Below are positions 55,601-64,000 of a DNA stretch of 64,000 nt, in pieces; the stretch's first letter is position 1; each line of letters begins with the position of its first letter. Made by a program: the position numbers and the translations under genes. The DNA comes from Petunia secreta (lineage: Eukaryota; Streptophyta; Magnoliopsida; Solanales; Solanaceae). Under the pieces are notes generated by a model. That model saw only the letters and a program-made list of their open reading frames with translations. It was not told the origin of the DNA and ran no database searches. The DNA is taken from contig JARKIP010000021.1 in NCBI GenBank assembly GCA_029990175.1, forward strand, positions 16,125,501 to 16,189,500. The letters run 5' to 3'.

Positions 55601-55877
55601 ACAACTGGAGGACTTCGGCATCAAGTGTGGTGTTGTGCCAATTTTCTGTGACAATACTAGTGCAGTGAACATTGCCAAGAACCCAGTCCAACATAAAAGA
55701 ACCAATCACATTGATATTAGACACCATTTCTTGAGAGATAATGTGGAAAAAGGTCTAATCACTATGAATTCTTGCAGGACTGACGATCAAATTGCTGACA
55801 TATTTACTAAAGCTTTGAACAAGGTACAGTTTGAGAGGAACAGGTTGGAATTAGGGATGACCAAAATACACGGATGA
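52698..55877 (+). pseudogene. SIRE-like Pol, multiply interrupted
   Basis: Protease: WILDSSCSRHMTG, with the catalytic DSG changed to DSS. Integrase: LWHKRMGHASLSQ, CDACVKGKH, HMDLCGPM, then a frameshift near 53490; RSDHGTEFEN and NGVVERKNRS continue in another frame up to a TGA at 53813-53815. RT: WILAMQEELHQF, QMDVKSAFLNGYL, LYGLKQAPRAWYE; a frameshift at an A10 run (54893-54902) follows, then YVDDIIFGA. Stops lie at 55068 (TAA) and 55380 (TAG). RNase H: FADADYAGH, STAEAEYVAA, CDNTSAVNI, ending TKIHG and a stop at 55875. Nearly every domain is recognisable along its full length, so this is a recently dead but complete pol. It cannot yield enzyme. Confidence 0.93.
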
Positions 55878-56463
55878 TCCAGCTGGAAAATCCTCATGAT
55901 TGGTTAGTAAAGTATTCGATTGTCTATATTTGAATTTTGTCATTAATATTCAGTCTAACATGGTACTTTTATTAGTACACTTGTTCAGTTTTTAGCACCA
56001 GGTAAGAATAATGTGATCCCATGAAGAACCTACTATGTACTAAGAAGGAATCAGTCAAAGCATGAGGAATCATGTCCAGGTACACTCACACTACCCTACA
56101 TGATAAAAGTCATAACTGAATTAAATTGTCAATCACACGTGTGTCAAGGGAGATCCTCCATGTTTTTATAACTGTCCAAAATTATAGGAACACATTCCCT
56201 TTCTGGGTAGAATTTTAATTGATGTTTTGGACCCCACTACTCAATTAAGTCCATAACCGTCAAAACTCTTAACTCTTCCCGGTTTTCAAAAATTTCAAAA
56301 AGCTGCTTTTTCTCCTTTTTATCATTACTACCTTGCCTTCCCAAGACATTGTCAAATCACCGAAACCCCTTCCCTCTTAACCTTACCTCCCAACCCTTTA
56401 CCATCCACTCACTTCTTCCTCTCAAAATCAAAATTCTCTCTCAAAACCCTAAAACCAGAAAAT
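55878..56463 (+). other. Spacer between pol and the third ORF
   Basis: Non-coding. It ends in a CT- and A-rich stretch (CTCTCAAAATC, CTCTCTCAAAACCCTAAAA) just before the ORF3 ATG, resembling a plant 5' UTR. Where a subgenomic or spliced RNA for ORF3 would start is not evident. Confidence 0.6.
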
Positions 56464-58611
56464 TTGTCTATCTCTATGGTAACACATAAAAACCGTGTCA
56501 AAATATCTGAAAAACCACCACCATCTACGCTTGCCCAAAGGATTGCAAGGGCTCATGCAAAATTTCTTCAAAAAGGGGACAAGAAGCTGGTAAAGAAGTT
56601 AAGATTAAGGACGACTTCCACTACACCCATTGCACAAATTTCATCACAACCATTACATGAGGTGATCTCCGCTCTTATCTTATCTACACCTGTTGTTTCA
56701 ATAGATATGAACAGCCCTGGAATGGCAGAAACTGAAACCCTAGTGACAGGGTTAGACAAAATAATAGGCGTTGAGCATGTTGAACAAATAGATAAGGGGA
56801 ACTCTTGTGAGGCAGAGCGTGACCATGTAGGAGATGAACTTAGGAAAGGATTGCAGGTGCCTGTGGTAGTTGAGTCTGGTGAAAGTTTCAATGTTGCAGA
56901 AAAAGTAATAGAAAAGTTCAAGGAGGATGATAGGGTTGAGAAAGTTAGGGAAAAATCTGTGCCAGAAAGTCCAGTTGTTAGAGGACTTGAATCTGCTGAA
57001 GCCCCAGAGAATTTGGTGCAAGAGCCTGTTGCTTGCCCAAATTCCACTGAGGTTGATGATGCAGATATAGGTTGGACAGATTCTGAGGAAGAAGGAAAGC
57101 AGGAGGCAGTGTTGGAAAAGACTGAATCAAAAGAAACTCCCAAGGTGGCTGCAGAACCAAAAAGAAAAAGGAAGTTTGGAGAAGAAGATGAAAAATTAGC
57201 AGGGGAGGAAGAGGAAGAAGAAGTTGTATTTCTGAAAGAAAACATAGTGGAGCCTGAGAAAAGAAGAAGGTTAGTGAAAGGGGGAAAACCAGTGCTGAAG
57301 ACAAGGCTGGTTGATGAAGATTGTGGTGAGAGTGTTGACAAGGCTGTCTATGAACCTGTGGCCAGAAGGGTTGGCACCAGGTCTGTCTTGAAGCAACAAT
57401 TGGAAAAAGTTGGAAAGCTGGAGAAAACAGTGACTAATGTTAGAGATAGAGAAGCAAGGAAGAAGGCAGAAGAAGGAAGAGTTGAGAAAACCCAGGAGGA
57501 AAGTGATGATGATGCAGGTAGTTATGCTGAGCCAAGTGACTCTGATACAGACAGTGAAGCTGAGACAAGAAGAAGAAGAAGAGGTAGTGAGGATGAAACT
57601 GACAGAGTGGCTTTCTTCTCTAAACATCAGGTGTTGCTTGGCAGCATCCTGCATGATGAGAAAGAGTTTCATATGAAGCCATTGCTCAGAATGATTGGTC
57701 ACCAGGGCTGGTTGGGATTGTTTGGCAACAAGGATAGAAAGTTGTATGCTGATGAGATCAGAGAATACTATACAAATTACAGAGTCAATGCTAGGAGGGT
57801 GTTCACAACTGTAAGAGGTGTGGAGATAGAATTTGGGAGACCTAAGCTTGGGGTAATTCTTGACATACCTGCTGAAGGTTATTGCAGGTACATTAAGCTC
57901 AAATGGCCAAAGAGGACTGACGGAGTCACTCCTCTAGATGTTGTCAAGAAGTTCTCAGGGAAACCCAAGTTGAGAAAGGAGAGGAAGGTAGACAAGAAGG
58001 AAATGGAACCTGCACATCAATTGTTGTTTGAGTTTGTGCACAGGTTTCTTCTACCAAGAGGAGAGAGGAACTGCGAGGCCAGTGCTTTGGACCTAACATA
58101 CATGGATCCGCTGGACAGGGGGGTGAAGATTAATTTGCCTGGGCTGATAATTAGACACATCAAAAGAATTGCTGACACAGAGCAGAAGCCACACTCCCTT
58201 GTACATTCCTACATCATTCAACAGGTACTAGAGCACTTTGGGGTCCCTTTAGAAGCTGGGAAGAAGCCAACCATTCACCAAATGTTTGGGATTAATGTGC
58301 TGAAAAATTGCGACTTCTTCAGAGAAAGCAGAGCTTCAAAGAGACCAATGCAGGCCAAGCAAGAGCATGAGGAGGAGAGTGAGGATTATGGACCTGAAGA
58401 GGCCATTGATGCTGTGAAGGAGCTGGAGATGCATGTCCTTGAGGTAAATGAAGAAAACACAGAGCTCCACAGACAGCTGAAGTTGAAGGATCAAGAAATT
58501 GATCGTTTGAAAATAGATTGCCACAAGTATGAGGCCGAGTTGTTGATGGAAAGGGCCAAAAATACGAAGCAACTTGAGGCCTTTGTCAAACACTTCAACG
58601 TTCAGCTTTGA
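56464..58611 (+). CDS. Third ORF of the SIRE-like element (intact, 715 codons)
   Basis: One uninterrupted ORF. The N-terminal third is basic, then acidic (GEEEEEEVV, EESDDDAGSYAEPSDSDTDS) with nuclear-signal-like clusters (PKRKRKFG, EKRRRLVKGG, TRRRRRGSE). The central domain (about residues 380-620) starts VAFFSKHQVLLGSIL and has LYADEIREYYTNYRVNARRV, EIEFGRPKLGVILDIP, FEFVHRFLLPRGERN and ALDLTYMDPLDRGVKINLP. I associate it with the putative plant transposon protein domain found in ORFs of plant LTR elements. The C-terminus is a coiled coil (VKELEMHVLEVNEENTELHR onward). SIRE ORF3s are called envelope-like, but I see no signal peptide or membrane segment. Its function is unknown. Confidence 0.85.
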   Translation: MSISMVTHKNRVKISEKPPPSTLAQRIARAHAKFLQKGDKKLVKKLRLRTTSTTPIAQISSQPLHEVISALILSTPVVSIDMNSPGMAETETLVTGLDKIIGVEHVEQIDKGNSCEAERDHVGDELRKGLQVPVVVESGESFNVAEKVIEKFKEDDRVEKVREKSVPESPVVRGLESAEAPENLVQEPVACPNSTEVDDADIGWTDSEEEGKQEAVLEKTESKETPKVAAEPKRKRKFGEEDEKLAGEEEEEEVVFLKENIVEPEKRRRLVKGGKPVLKTRLVDEDCGESVDKAVYEPVARRVGTRSVLKQQLEKVGKLEKTVTNVRDREARKKAEEGRVEKTQEESDDDAGSYAEPSDSDTDSEAETRRRRRGSEDETDRVAFFSKHQVLLGSILHDEKEFHMKPLLRMIGHQGWLGLFGNKDRKLYADEIREYYTNYRVNARRVFTTVRGVEIEFGRPKLGVILDIPAEGYCRYIKLKWPKRTDGVTPLDVVKKFSGKPKLRKERKVDKKEMEPAHQLLFEFVHRFLLPRGERNCEASALDLTYMDPLDRGVKINLPGLIIRHIKRIADTEQKPHSLVHSYIIQQVLEHFGVPLEAGKKPTIHQMFGINVLKNCDFFRESRASKRPMQAKQEHEEESEDYGPEEAIDAVKELEMHVLEVNEENTELHRQLKLKDQEIDRLKIDCHKYEAELLMERAKNTKQLEAFVKHFNVQL

Positions 58612-59097
58612 ATCCTCCTATCCTACCCTATTCTGTTATTCTGTTCTAGTCTCTTCTCTCTACCTGTTGTCTACCCCCTCTTATGCTCTCCTGATCACAT
58701 GTGGTTGGATGTTTAAGACAATTTATTCTGTTGTGTACTTAAGACTGGGGTTGTGCTGTTAACACAACCTGGATGATGATTTTAAATTTTCTTATGCTTA
58801 TGACACTGTTTCATGCTTTAGTCATTGGTTTTGATTGGGCCCTTATTCTTGCTTATGTGTACTATTATTACTGACTTGTTGCCTTGTGCTTTAGACTGAG
58901 TTTCACTGACAAGTTCGTGCAGGGATTCGAATCTTTTCGATGATGCCAAAAGGGGGAAGAAGGAAATGTTGGAGTGTTTGTGACCTAATTCATCATCTGT
59001 TTCTTTTTTACTTGTTATCGTTTGTTTGTTTGCTGGTGTTTATGTCTACTCAGGTTCTTGGGCAACATTTGTTTGTCATCATCAAAAAGGGGGAATT
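58612..59097 (+). other. 3' untranslated part of the SIRE-like element with polypurine tract
   Basis: T-rich non-coding DNA. It contains two purine-rich tracts, CCAAAAGGGGGAAGAAGG at about 58947 and AAAAAGGGGGAATT at about 59084. The second abuts the 3' LTR and is the functional position; the first may be an additional tract. Confidence 0.75.
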
Positions 59098-60008
59098 TGT
59101 TGAGAGCTGGTTTTGAAGCATGACAAAAGAGAAGGACTCCGAGGTTCTCACTAAGGACCTAGTCCTTAGAATAAAGGGCACAGGTGATCGAAAAGATTAC
59201 GGGTTGCAAATCCCTGCGGAACTAGGAGTAGTGGCGCGTGATTGAACATACATCCTAGTCAGACTAAAAGAAGCTGTGTCCAGGCTGTGTCTGCGAAGTG
59301 TGAAAAGGAGTTGGACTTCAACAAGGAAAGGAGTTACTGGGAATCCTGACTTGCCTTAATTAAAAGATTCCTTGTAGAACTCTACTAGGGTTTCAAGACC
59401 CATATATATGCAAGTAGTAGAGACAGCCGAAATTAGTTATTCAAAAACAGAGAGTTGAGAGCATACAAAGACGATCTAGCATCTTTCTACGTGAGTAAAC
59501 TGCAGAAGACAACTTGTGTGCAAGCAGTGTATAGAGTCTAGATTTTCTGTCTAGGTTCGTCAAGTTGCAAGTTGGCTTTAATTAGAGCTTTCATAGTTTT
59601 ACCTATTGGCTTATTCAGAAGCACATGTATTAGGTGAACTTTTGTGTAATTACTGAGAAGCTAGAGTTTAGCTTTGAGTAGTAAGTAGGGTCTAGAGTGT
59701 AGCCCCTTGGTTACAGAGTTTGTAATCAGAAACATTGCTCTTGTGTTAGTGGATTCAGTGCTAAAATCCCAGAGTGTGGGTCGTGGTTTTTTCTCCCTTG
59801 AGCAAGGAGTTTTTCCACGTAAAAATCCTTGTGTTCTTGTGTGTACGTTTGTGTGATTTAGTGTTCCAGGCAGCAGAAGAGGAAATCTGAGAACTAGGTT
59901 CTTCACCAGGAGAACAAGGTTCTTGAAACGAAAATCGGAGGACACTACTCAACCCCCCCCCCCCCCCCCCTCCTTCTAGTGTCTTAAGGAGGTGCATAAA
60001 GTGTAACA
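59098..60008 (+). repeat. 3' LTR of the SIRE-like element, 911 bp
   Basis: Nearly identical to 49430-50328. Differences noted by eye: a 9-bp extra segment (AGTTACTGG, near 59332), about eight base changes, and C18 instead of C16. Confidence 0.93.
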
Positions 60009-60013
60009 AAGTG

Positions 60014-60929
60014 TTTTAAATCAACTGTAAATTCACTTGGTTGTTAAATTGATGGAAAAAAAAAAAGAGCGGTCATCTTGACAAACATACACAAATATTG
60101 AGATTTGAGGAACCATCAATTTGGAGTTTTTGTTGATTATCATTTTTATAATGGTGGGGGCCATCTCCCGCTAGCAACAGGTATCAGGTAACTCTATCCA
60201 CCAAGACTAGGATAGATGGGAAGAAAGACCTGGTGTTCTTTGCCTCTGTTGGAATTTGAACCTGAGACCTTCTATTCCACTTCATTGACCACTAGACCAC
60301 ACCCTTGAATATCATTGTTAGTGTTTCTGGTAGAGTAATAATTGTAGCAGCCCATTAGAACCGGCTGTGTTTCACATGCATCCTTTTTTATGGTGAATAT
60401 ATGTAATCGATGGTAGTTAGACTAGTTAGGATAACTGGAAATTGGTCTCTTGGCTAGAACATGCTTATATCTTTTATTTGTTCAGCTTGAAAAAGTTAGA
60501 GAAGACTAGAACTTAACAAAGTAGAGAACTTTGAGGTGAATCTTAAATTATAAATACATATTTAAATTATAGTTACAAGTGATGAATAACGGATAAACCA
60601 ATCATGCTTTTTTGAAGAAGTGTAATGTAACTACAACTGAATTGCCCATAAATACAAGGTAAAACTCTTCAATCATTTTTGTAATTCAGTCACCAAAGTT
60701 AAAAATGGAATTTTGTATATCAGCGTAAAACTTGCAACAAGCTAGTGGGACAATTTTAATACCTAAAGAATAGTCGACTCAGGGTCTAAATTATACTTAT
60801 GTCACAACATCCTTCTCAATTTTACTCTGCCCACTTTTTAATTATCACTTTTGAGCTTTTCACACCCATTGAGAAAAGCAGAGGACCTCTTGATTATCAT
60901 CAGATGTTGCTCATGGGAAGCAATTAAAG
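60014..60929. other. Spacer between the SIRE-like insertion and duplicated segment B
   Basis: AT-rich, no gene recognised apart from a SINE-like element at 60150-60315. Confidence 0.5.
60150..60315 (-). mobile_element. tRNA-derived SINE, minus strand
   Basis: Read on the minus strand, it starts AAGGGTGTGGTCTAGTGGTC (tRNA-like A box, TGGTCTAGTGG). Then come GGTCTCAGGTTCAAATTCC (B box GGTTCAAATTC) and AGGTCTTTCTTCCCATCTAT, and it ends GGTGGATAGAGTTACCTGAT plus a short tail. Box spacing and sequence fit Solanaceae tRNA-related SINEs, a family different from the 3' ends at 12.4 and 48.5 kb. Confidence 0.75.
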
Positions 60930-63900
60930 ATTAGTCATTTGTAAACATATTTAAAGCAAGTGCAAATGATGTATGCAGGACACATTCATATATGCCTGAA
61001 AACATGTATGCAGGACACATTTAGACCTGCTAATACTAAATGCACAAGGGGAATCTAGTTGAGACCTCTTATTCCATATAACCAGCAAGCATGTTCACAC
61101 TCCTCAGACATCTACTGGAAACTTGGTATGCCCTTTAGAGCAACAAATGTATATGCAGCAATGGAGGGGACACAATAGAGATAATCCCAATCTGGAAGAG
61201 AATGCAACCATCAGGAGAACCATCCAAACCATGCACGGATTAGAAATAGCGATGCTCAGCACCACTAATTTACAGTTATATGGAACAATCTTAGAAACAT
61301 GGTTGCTGCAATTTAAGGATTACCTAGTTTGGTTCAGCACCTTTTTTAGCGAGGTCCTGTGAGATCAAGTCGTCCACCTCTTTCTCCATGGCTCACCTTA
61401 AAGCCTGAAAACATTATTAAAATGAATAAGAACTGAAAGACTTATTATTGTGTTTGACAGTTTAGCCATGACTTTAGACAGCTACAGTATATTTATAGGT
61501 GTAAAATCTGATAAATAAGACGGTGACATTACTAAAATGAATGAAGGAAACCAGAGAACGAAACACCCATCTCAAAAATAATCAAAGAACTGGCCAAGAC
61601 CCTATATGTTGTCAAGGATGCTCAGTTGCTAGAGATATTAACAGCAAGCTTCAAAAGTAGAGTTTAAGAGTTTTCAACAAAAGGACAGAAACAATCACAC
61701 AAAATTTGTTAAATCAATTCAGATAACTAACACCCTCCAGTTATGTTGAAGGAAAGGAACAACAGAAATCAATCTTTTCAGAAGAATTTCCTCAAAGCTA
61801 CTCTTAACTTGAATTTTGATGCTACTAGGTTCCAAGGAAATGAAGACACTCTGTGTCCTTCATACAGAAGCCAGGCAAAGATTAAGAAACTAATCTTATT
61901 TTCTGAAGGTCGACTGTTTATTTCAATATGGAGGAAAGATGGAAGATCCTCAAAGAAGTTAATTAGCATTTCCCTCAACAAGTGGGAAAGGGAGACCACA
62001 TTGCAAACATGTAGTATATGCAACAGAAATACCAGCATCCAAGGAACATAAAGCCAGAAGTCATAATGAAATCTCTGTATACTGACCTGCTTGATATTAC
62101 ATCTAGAAATGAATCAGCAACAGAGCAGAAATTATGTTTTCCGCTGCTAACAGCAGTTTGTTTGGTCTTTAAACTACAAGATCTACACAGCCCTAGGCCT
62201 AATGGAAAATGTCAACTCCTTTCTCTTGGAGCATTCATCTTGAGCTAAACCCCTTGTTGTTCCGTCATTCCACCTGAAAACGTTTCAGTCCCGGTCAATA
62301 CTAAATCTGTCAACTGATACCTTCACAAGGGTTTTCTTGCTGGAAAGCTATACAAGTTTAGCCATTTGTCAACACATTTGATGTAATGCAAAACAGTAAG
62401 ACAAGTTGCATAACTTGGATTCAAGACACTGAACCATTACATAGTGAAGATACACATATAAGTAGCTACATTAATTTCTGCCCATTTGGAAGACCAATTC
62501 AACACTCTTTCATCATCTTCTCACAACGTATGTTAAAGGAACAGAAGAGATTTCTTTTTTCATAAGAATTTCCTTCAAATTACTCTTACTTGCAATTTGA
62601 TATTCCAAAGCAAGGATTGAGAAACTCATAATCCTATGGCAACTTTTATTTTCAGTTTGGAGCAAAAATCGAAAATCCTCAAAGAAGCTAATTAGCACTT
62701 CCCTGAACAAGTGGAATTGGAAGACCGTGAGGTTATTCGTAGCATATGCAACAGAAATAGCAGCATCTGTATGTATTCAAGAACTACTAACATATGAGAA
62801 AAGGAAATTAAGAAGGGAAAAGGAAAATTACAGGCTTTATCAAACAAGTTATACTCAATAGTAACATATGAGAAACCAAATTAAGAAGCATATGCTGTAG
62901 CATCAGGGTTTCTGTAAGTATTCAAGAACTACTAAACTATCATTCACTAGGGATAAGCTTAACAAGCAAAATTCAAGCATAAACTACACTTACTACATTT
63001 AATTGGCTATTCAATTGTTTCTGCACTTGTATTTGCATTTACTGTTGAGCAAATACAAGTGTGGGTTCTAAGAAAGACATTTACATAGAACTTGCAGTCA
63101 ATAATGCATCGACTACCATACTGCCATGACATGAAAATCTCAATGTGACAGAAGGACGACCTAGACAAACCCATTAGCTAAAGCAACATCACAAGATACA
63201 AGAAAGATAAAAATTGAACTCTCAAAACCCAAGTCTCAACCTTGATACTTGCTAATTCCCAAATCCTACTAAATATAAAAATGAATTCAGAGTATCAAGG
63301 GCTTAAACTGAGTGCTGAATGGTGCTTTTGCGTTTTCCTTGGACAGAAAGAACAAGATTACTTTGTCAAAACTAACTATGACAGCAGTTCAATTTTCTAT
63401 GAAGTAACTGCGACAACATTCATTGGAACAAAACTTTGCTAAGAATCCAGATCACTACCTAATGCAAATACTGCTTATGAATCATGAAAATGCAGTCATT
63501 TCATTTTAGGCTTGCAACGCTTATACAACTACAACATAAAGAAGAAACCAGTAATGTTTGGCGACATAACCATAAAAACATAAATAGTAGTTCCGGCATA
63601 ATATATTAAGTCAGTCCAACAAACAGCACATAATTTTGTAACATTATTTAACAACTTTATGAAACATATTTCAGAGGCCTTAACCATAGTACACCAATGG
63701 AACAACAATAATGAGCTAATAACAAGTCATTGGCAAGGGTATTATATCCACTAACCTCTAAACACAAATACATAAAAGAAGAGACAGGCAATATACCCAA
63801 AAGTAGATATTTGTTCATTGACTTTGCATAACAGCATTCTAGTTACAATATAGCAAACCACAAACTAAAAAGTGAACAACAAAACCAATAAAACTAGCCC

Positions 63901-63938
63901 TAATTTTCCGAAATTTCAAAACATAACCCTAGAAATTT
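60930..63938 (-). repeat. Duplicated segment B
   Basis: Second copy of the segment described at 40,040-40,709 and 47,171-49,130, without the copia and SINE insertions. It includes an internal duplication: 61,745-62,040 and 62,525-62,790 share AAGAATTTCCT.CAAA, AAAATCCTCAAAGAAG.TAATTAGCA and GCATATGCAACAGAAATA-type blocks. On the minus strand, the end next to H2B should be the H2B 3' UTR. A minus-strand open stretch at about 61,324-61,386 (MEKEVDDLISQDLAKKGAE) follows an acceptor-like TTTTCAG and parallels EVDDLISQ in copy A; I do not recognise the protein. Confidence 0.6.
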
Positions 63939-64000
63939 CTAAGAACTAGTGAACTTAGTAACAGCCTTGGTTCCTTCAGAGACAGCATGTTTAGCCAATT
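63939..64000 (-). CDS. Histone H2B, C-terminal end, cut by window edge
   Basis: The last 62 bases, read on the minus strand, encode LAKHAVSEGTKAVTKFTSS followed by TAG. This is the exact C-terminal pattern of plant H2B, including the ubiquitinated lysine region (GTKAVTKFTSS). The rest of the gene lies beyond 64,000. H2B pairs with H2A in the nucleosome. No lesion is visible in this part. Confidence 0.93.
   Translation of the reverse strand, partial: LAKHAVSEGTKAVTKFTSS

Larger units (their letters stand above)
49425..60013 (+). mobile_element. SIRE-like Ty1/copia element with third ORF and defective gag-pol, 10.6 kb
   Basis: The element at 49430-60008 is flanked by a perfect AAGTG duplication (49425-49429 and 60009-60013). 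The LTRs start TGTTGAGAGCTGG and end AAGTGTAACA. TGGTATCAGAGCGGGT (initiator-Met-type primer site) follows the 5' LTR, and AAAAAGGGGGAATT precedes the 3' LTR. The order is gag (50384-52694), pol (52698-55877), a 586-bp gap, and a 715-codon third ORF (56464-58611). Large size plus an ORF after pol is the hallmark of the SIRE lineage. LTRs differ by eye at about 8 bases plus one 9-bp indel over 900 bp, so the insertion is young, yet gag-pol has at least seven interruptions. Confidence 0.93.

Noticed and set aside
56568..57341. A 257-codon minus-strand open stretch
   Set aside because: Shadow of the third ORF of the SIRE-like element; Ser/Phe-rich composition is the complement of its acidic, GAA-rich sequence.
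61123..61362. A 79-codon plus-strand open stretch in duplicated segment B
   Set aside because: Not conserved as a frame in copy A, and no domain recognised.

Overview
The window is nuclear DNA of a flowering plant, almost certainly a nightshade (Solanaceae; Nicotiana or a close relative is my inference). It is AT-rich and has spliced genes with plant-type GT-AG introns. It contains histone genes, an ALY/REF export factor, eukaryotic tRNA genes with internal promoters and T-run terminators, Solanaceae-type SINEs and MITEs, and three large LTR retrotransposons. Nothing bacterial, viral or organellar was seen, and there is no CRISPR array.

Layout. 1-2,700: decayed Ty1/copia fragments, with an integrase piece on the minus strand and a gag piece on the plus strand, arranged head-to-head around a large inverted repeat. 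4,426-4,737: intact intronless histone H4 with a histone-type promoter. 5,982-7,231: the 3' half of an ACT-domain (ACR-type) gene whose 5' exons are not visible. 8,705-9,843: a MITE with a TTA target duplication. 11,011-17,863: an 11-exon gene for a 356-residue plant protein of unknown function; exon lengths sum to an open frame, and its introns hold a Stowaway piece, SINEs and a 33-bp palindrome. 19,912-22,724 (minus): a five-exon ALY/REF (THO complex subunit 4) gene of 256 residues. 22,890-26,762: non-genic DNA with a CTTCAGTCC-rich foldback repeat and MITEs.

26,763-38,547: an 11.8-kb Ogre/Tat-like Gypsy element that carries gag but no polymerase. It has a 4.3-kb 5' LTR, a 3' LTR internally deleted to 0.8 kb, and arrays of tandem repeats where pol should be. 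39,835-40,029: convergent tRNA-Val(AAC) and tRNA-Cys(GCA) genes. 40,710-47,170: a Ty1/copia element on the minus strand with an AAGAC target duplication; its gag-pol is intact except for one 1-nt frameshift. 49,430-60,008: a 10.6-kb SIRE-like Ty1/copia element on the plus strand with an AAGTG target duplication. Its gag-pol has many lesions, its gag head is duplicated, and it keeps an intact 715-codon third ORF. 63,939-64,000: the C-terminal end of a histone H2B gene (minus strand), cut by the window edge.

The two copia insertions lie in, and between, the two copies of an old tandem duplication of about 3 kb (A: 40.04-40.71 plus 47.17-49.13 kb; B: 60.87-63.94 kb). Copy B preserves the empty-site version of the first insertion. 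The host genes do not form a pathway; they are ordinary housekeeping genes (chromatin, mRNA export, translation) separated by transposons. The most informative material is in the transposons: two young elements that cannot make their own enzymes and must have been moved in trans.
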